Part shown: in pieces, positions 4,916 to 6,841 of the stretch
Layout: each line of letters opens with the position of its first letter
Position numbering within the stretch: the stretch's first letter is position 1
From: an uncultured Phaeodactylibacter sp.
GTDB taxonomy: Bacteria > Bacteroidota > Bacteroidia > Chitinophagales > Saprospiraceae
Reading direction: 5' to 3'
DNA: 6,841 nucleotides
Assembly: GCA_913062745.1 (NCBI GenBank)
Contig: CAJXXJ010000209.1
Location: 1-6,841, forward strand
Program-made: the position numbers and the translations under genes
Notes under the pieces: model-generated
The model's input: the letters and a program-made list of their open reading frames with translations, nothing else
Databases searched by the model: none
What the model was told of the DNA's origin: nothing

Positions 4916-6079
4916 TTAGGGAAAGTGAGCAATTACTTTGAAGGCCGCCTGCTCATAACCCTGAGGCACCCGGCCGATCTCATGCGAGCCAATCGGGCCC
5001 GTAGGGTCACAGATGTAGTAATTGTTATCCTTGTACCGCACGCTGCTGCCGCTTGACTGTGGCAGCGCAACGCCCATCGTCAGGTGGTCCGGGTATGCAA
5101 TCAGGATCATTGGCAGGCTCAGCAGCTCGCTGACCAGATTGTAAAACAGCGCGGTGCGGTCCTCACAGTCGGAATAGGGATAGAGGAAGACTTCTTCCGC
5201 CACCATGGGCTTGCTGCAGCCAAAATGTTCTTTATCCTCTTTGTACTCAAAAGCCGAGCGGGTGAATGCAGCGATAAACTCTGTGGACTGCCATTCATTT
5301 TTATCCGCCAGCTGCGCTTTCATATGCGGCAACAGGCTTTTGCTCAGATAGGGAGAAAAAGGAATTTTCAAATACTGGCTTTCTGACAGTACCGGGTACT
5401 CATCCATATACGCTTTGATAGTCGCATCAGCGGTCACCGTCAGCCCGGCCCACTCACCTTTATACAGGTAGCGCAGCTCTACCTCGGTAAGCTCCGGCTT
5501 CAGCAGCGGCAACTCCTGCAGCATGAAGGAAAAGGAATGCCCGCTCGGGTTGGGCTGCAGCCCAAGCAGATAAAGCGCCCGTTGCGCTTCCCGCCCCTGC
5601 CGGATACGGGTAAGGTTGATGAAATTACGCCGCCCGTCCTGAATCATCGGCGCCTCGTAAATATCGTCCTGCGTATAGACGTAGAGAAAGACTTCCTCCC
5701 CGGTGTATGCCAGCCGCGTATCATAGCCGGAGCGGGAAATCAGGAACCAGCTCAGCAGCACCCGGTCGCGCTCCGGGCGCTCCGGCATGGCTTCCTGCAG
5801 GGTCTTTTGTATGAGTTGGTAAAAAAGCCAGTCGTTGAGGCGCATCCGGCGCTTAACGCGCTGCAGGTTGGCCAGCAGCGGATTATAATTCATCGTACTC
5901 ATCTCCCGGAAATAGCGGCGTAGCTCCGGTTCGTCCACTTCTGCCAGCTGTACGGTAAGCAGGCTGTTGTCAAATTGCAGCTTCACTGTTTCGGAATAGA
6001 AATCTACGCTGATCTCCTCGTATGCCAAAGAGGGTACAGCGCTGTACAGAGTAAGGAGGATTGCAAATATCCGGTTCAT
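4916..6079 (-). CDS. Secreted transglutaminase-like cysteine hydrolase / protease domain protein
   Basis: This 387-aa protein has a Sec signal peptide (MNRIFAILLTLYSAVPSLA, predicted cleavage after A19), so it should act in the periplasm or outside the cell. The C-terminal part (about 265-387) has the ordered Cys-His-Asp triad of the transglutaminase-like fold: C305 in YPYSDCEDRTALFYNLVSEL, H332 in YPDHLTMGVAL and D358 in YYICDPTG. The expected spacing and the small hydrophobic strand after His fit well. Most such bacterial domains are peptidases or amidases rather than true cross-linking enzymes. The N-terminal about 210 residues contain a helical segment (51-112) and beta-rich stretches (FLYVY, LRYLYKGEWAGLTVT), and I do not recognise them. 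The ATG at 6079 precedes the signal peptide perfectly. It is separated from queA by a strong terminator and 399 bp, so it has its own transcription unit, though I saw no clear promoter box. The substrate is unknown. Confidence 0.88.
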   Translation of the reverse strand: MNRIFAILLTLYSAVPSLAYEEISVDFYSETVKLQFDNSLLTVQLAEVDEPELRRYFREMSTMNYNPLLANLQRVKRRMRLNDWLFYQLIQKTLQEAMPERPERDRVLLSWFLISRSGYDTRLAYTGEEVFLYVYTQDDIYEAPMIQDGRRNFINLTRIRQGREAQRALYLLGLQPNPSGHSFSFMLQELPLLKPELTEVELRYLYKGEWAGLTVTADATIKAYMDEYPVLSESQYLKIPFSPYLSKSLLPHMKAQLADKNEWQSTEFIAAFTRSAFEYKEDKEHFGCSKPMVAEEVFLYPYSDCEDRTALFYNLVSELLSLPMILIAYPDHLTMGVALPQSSGSSVRYKDNNYYICDPTGPIGSHEIGRVPQGYEQAAFKVIAHFP

Positions 6080-6217
6080 ATTCCTGATAAATTGACGCTC
6101 AAGTACCCCGCCTTCGGTACCGATAAAGGCACCGGGCCTGATTGGCTACACGTCCGTTCAGCCCGCTCGCACCAAGGCGCTTGAGGTTTAGTGGCCAGGT
6201 TTTTGTGTTGCCGGTTT

Positions 6218-6235
6218 AGGTCAGAGCTCTGGCCT
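6218..6235. repeat. 18-bp near-perfect palindrome
   Basis: AGGTCAGAGCTCTGGCCT is symmetric about 6226/6227 with a perfect 10-bp core CAGAGCTCTG, a single T/G mismatch per half, and AGG/CCT ends. TT/AA (6215-6216 and 6237-6238) extend it past a second T/G position. It is a candidate site for a dimeric DNA-binding protein. No neighbouring regulator gene is present. Confidence 0.45.
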
Positions 6236-6407
6236 GAAACTCTGCCCGCCGGCTTATTTGGGGATAGCCCGTCAGCAAGAGGTCTGGGAAAACAGGATAT
6301 TGCTGCTTTTCGGCCCGTAAGCCTTTAGTCCAGTCAGCGGCGGGCGATAAAAGAGCAACCCGGTCTCCCCAAATTTTGCAGTGCGGGTTATCATTTACAA
6401 AATCACT

Positions 6408-6442
6408 AAAAAAAGCGTACCTGTCCAATCAGATACGCTTTT
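6408..6442 (-). terminator. Intrinsic terminator of queA
   Basis: On the minus strand AAAAGCGTA (6442-6434) pairs with TACGCTTTT (6419-6411), and the stem continues as CTG/CAG (6432-6430 with 6423-6421) across one mismatch, leaving a 6-base loop. A run of seven T (6414-6408) closes it. It starts about 37 bases after the queA stop. The A-tract on the other side could allow plus-strand action, but no plus-strand gene needs it. Confidence 0.88.
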
Positions 6443-6478
6443 CAAGCGATGAAGATATATAAAATTTTCTTATTTCGC

Positions 6479-6841
6479 TTAAAGAATGAGCATCGCGTCC
6501 CCATAGGTGAAGAAGCGGTACTCTTCCTTTACGGCCTGCTTGTATGCCTCCATGATGAGGTCGTACCCTCCAAAAGCACATACCATAATCATCAGGCTCG
6601 ACTTTGGCAGGTGGAAGTTGGTCACCATCGCATCAGCAATGCTGAATTCGTAAGGCGGGTAGATGAACAGGTTGGTCCAGCCTTCCGCTTCTTTCAGCAG
6701 GGACTCCGCGGATACAGCAGACTCTATCGCCCGCATGGAAGTGGTGCCCACCGCGCAAACTTTGCTATCCGGGTTCAGCTTGGTGCGGTTCACTACGGAG
6801 ACCGCCTCTTCCTGAATCTTGAAGTACTCCGCATCCATTTT
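6479..6841 (-). CDS. queA: tRNA preQ1(34) S-adenosylmethionine ribosyltransferase-isomerase, C-terminal 120 residues (cut by window edge)
   Basis: QueA moves the ribosyl group of S-adenosylmethionine onto preQ1 at the tRNA wobble position to make epoxyqueuosine, the next-to-last step of queuosine synthesis. The visible part begins K-MDAEYFKI at the window edge and carries the family's C-terminal signatures: CAVGTTSMRAIES (GTT-x-x-R block), WTNLFIYPPYEFSIADAM, VTNFHLPKSSLMIMV, CAFGGYDLI and the closing YRFFTYGDAMLIL. It ends exactly where QueA normally ends. With a usual length near 345-350 aa, about two thirds lies beyond base 6841. The terminator at 6442-6408 ends this unit. The next gene downstream has no link to queuosine synthesis. 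Confidence 0.97.
   Translation of the reverse strand, partial: KMDAEYFKIQEEAVSVVNRTKLNPDSKVCAVGTTSMRAIESAVSAESLLKEAEGWTNLFIYPPYEFSIADAMVTNFHLPKSSLMIMVCAFGGYDLIMEAYKQAVKEEYRFFTYGDAMLIL

Larger units (their letters stand above)
6080..6478. other. 399-bp non-coding stretch between queA and the transglutaminase-like gene
   Basis: No credible gene is seen. A 70-codon frame on the minus strand (6428-6216) begins with TTG inside the terminator and is probably chance. The stretch holds the queA terminator (6408-6442), a near-perfect palindrome at 6218-6235, and distant complementary pairs: ATTTGGGGA (6256-6264) with TCCCCAAAT (6366-6374), and GCCCGCC (6244-6250) with GGCGGGC (6339-6345). It also has the 8-bp palindrome CGGTACCG (6115-6122) inside GCCTT/AAGGC arms (6110-6114, 6126-6130). 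I found no full TAnnTTTG box for the gene at 6079. Confidence 0.6.

Noticed and set aside
4723..4932. 69-codon minus-strand frame between the transglutaminase-like and DUF2795 genes
   Set aside because: It starts within the end of the upstream gene and runs across the consensus promoter for the DUF2795 gene. Only its last 19 codons are worth noting as a leader ORF.
6216..6428. 70-codon minus-strand frame downstream of queA
   Set aside because: It starts with TTG inside the queA terminator stem, and its protein resembles no known family.
1..6841. Defence system, prophage, insertion sequence, CRISPR array or tRNA
   Set aside because: No transposase, integrase, nuclease, repeat-spacer pattern or tRNA-like T-loop was found. 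The gene set is ordinary chromosome plus lineage-specific proteins.

Overview
The window looks like a stretch of core chromosome from a member of the Bacteroidota, most probably the Saprospiria (Lewinella / Phaeodactylibacter type). Three things suggest this. Several intergenic regions carry the Bacteroidota -7 promoter box TAnnTTTG, and one has a correctly spaced TTTG -33 box. Ribosome binding sites are generally absent. The proteins (QueA with GTTSMRAIES, Cmk with IAIDGHSSCGKST, the small DUF2795 protein starting MYWTLELA) have the form typical of that phylum. The genus-level placement is from memory of family sequences and is uncertain.

Layout, left to right. At 1-468 (minus) is the N-terminal part of a PLP-dependent cystathionine beta-synthase / cysteine synthase family enzyme, cut by the window edge. 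A 398-bp divergent regulatory region (469-866) separates it from a Nudix hydrolase on the plus strand (867-1295). The Nudix gene runs tail-to-tail into a two-gene minus-strand unit, cmk (1906-2580, GTG start) followed by a coupled lipoprotein gene (1271-1909). Cmk overlaps the lipoprotein gene by 4 bp, and the Nudix and lipoprotein genes overlap by 25 bp at their 3' ends. Upstream of cmk is a large unrecognised all-helical protein of 503 aa (2748-4259, minus) with a clear intrinsic terminator. Then come a DUF2795 protein of 73 aa (4489-4710, minus) with its own promoter and two downstream hairpins, a secreted transglutaminase-like protein (4916-6079, minus), a 399-bp non-coding stretch, and the C-terminal third of queA (6479-6841, minus), which ends in a strong terminator.

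Functionally the genes are mostly housekeeping: sulfur amino acid metabolism, nucleotide hydrolysis, CMP/dCMP phosphorylation and queuosine tRNA modification. They are mixed with lineage-restricted proteins of unknown role. They do not form one pathway. Terminators after queA, the DUF2795 gene and the 503-aa gene indicate mostly single-gene transcription units. The only tight coupling is cmk with the lipoprotein gene.

I saw no mobile element, CRISPR array, tRNA, rRNA or recognisable defence system, and nothing that makes a convincing new system. The points most worth a second look are the 503-aa family, the regulatory architecture between the CBS-like gene and the Nudix gene (face-to-face promoters, a 10-bp inverted repeat enclosing alternative hairpins, a Cys-containing upstream ORF overlapping the enzyme start), the inverted repeat in the cmk leader, and the structured stretch downstream of queA.
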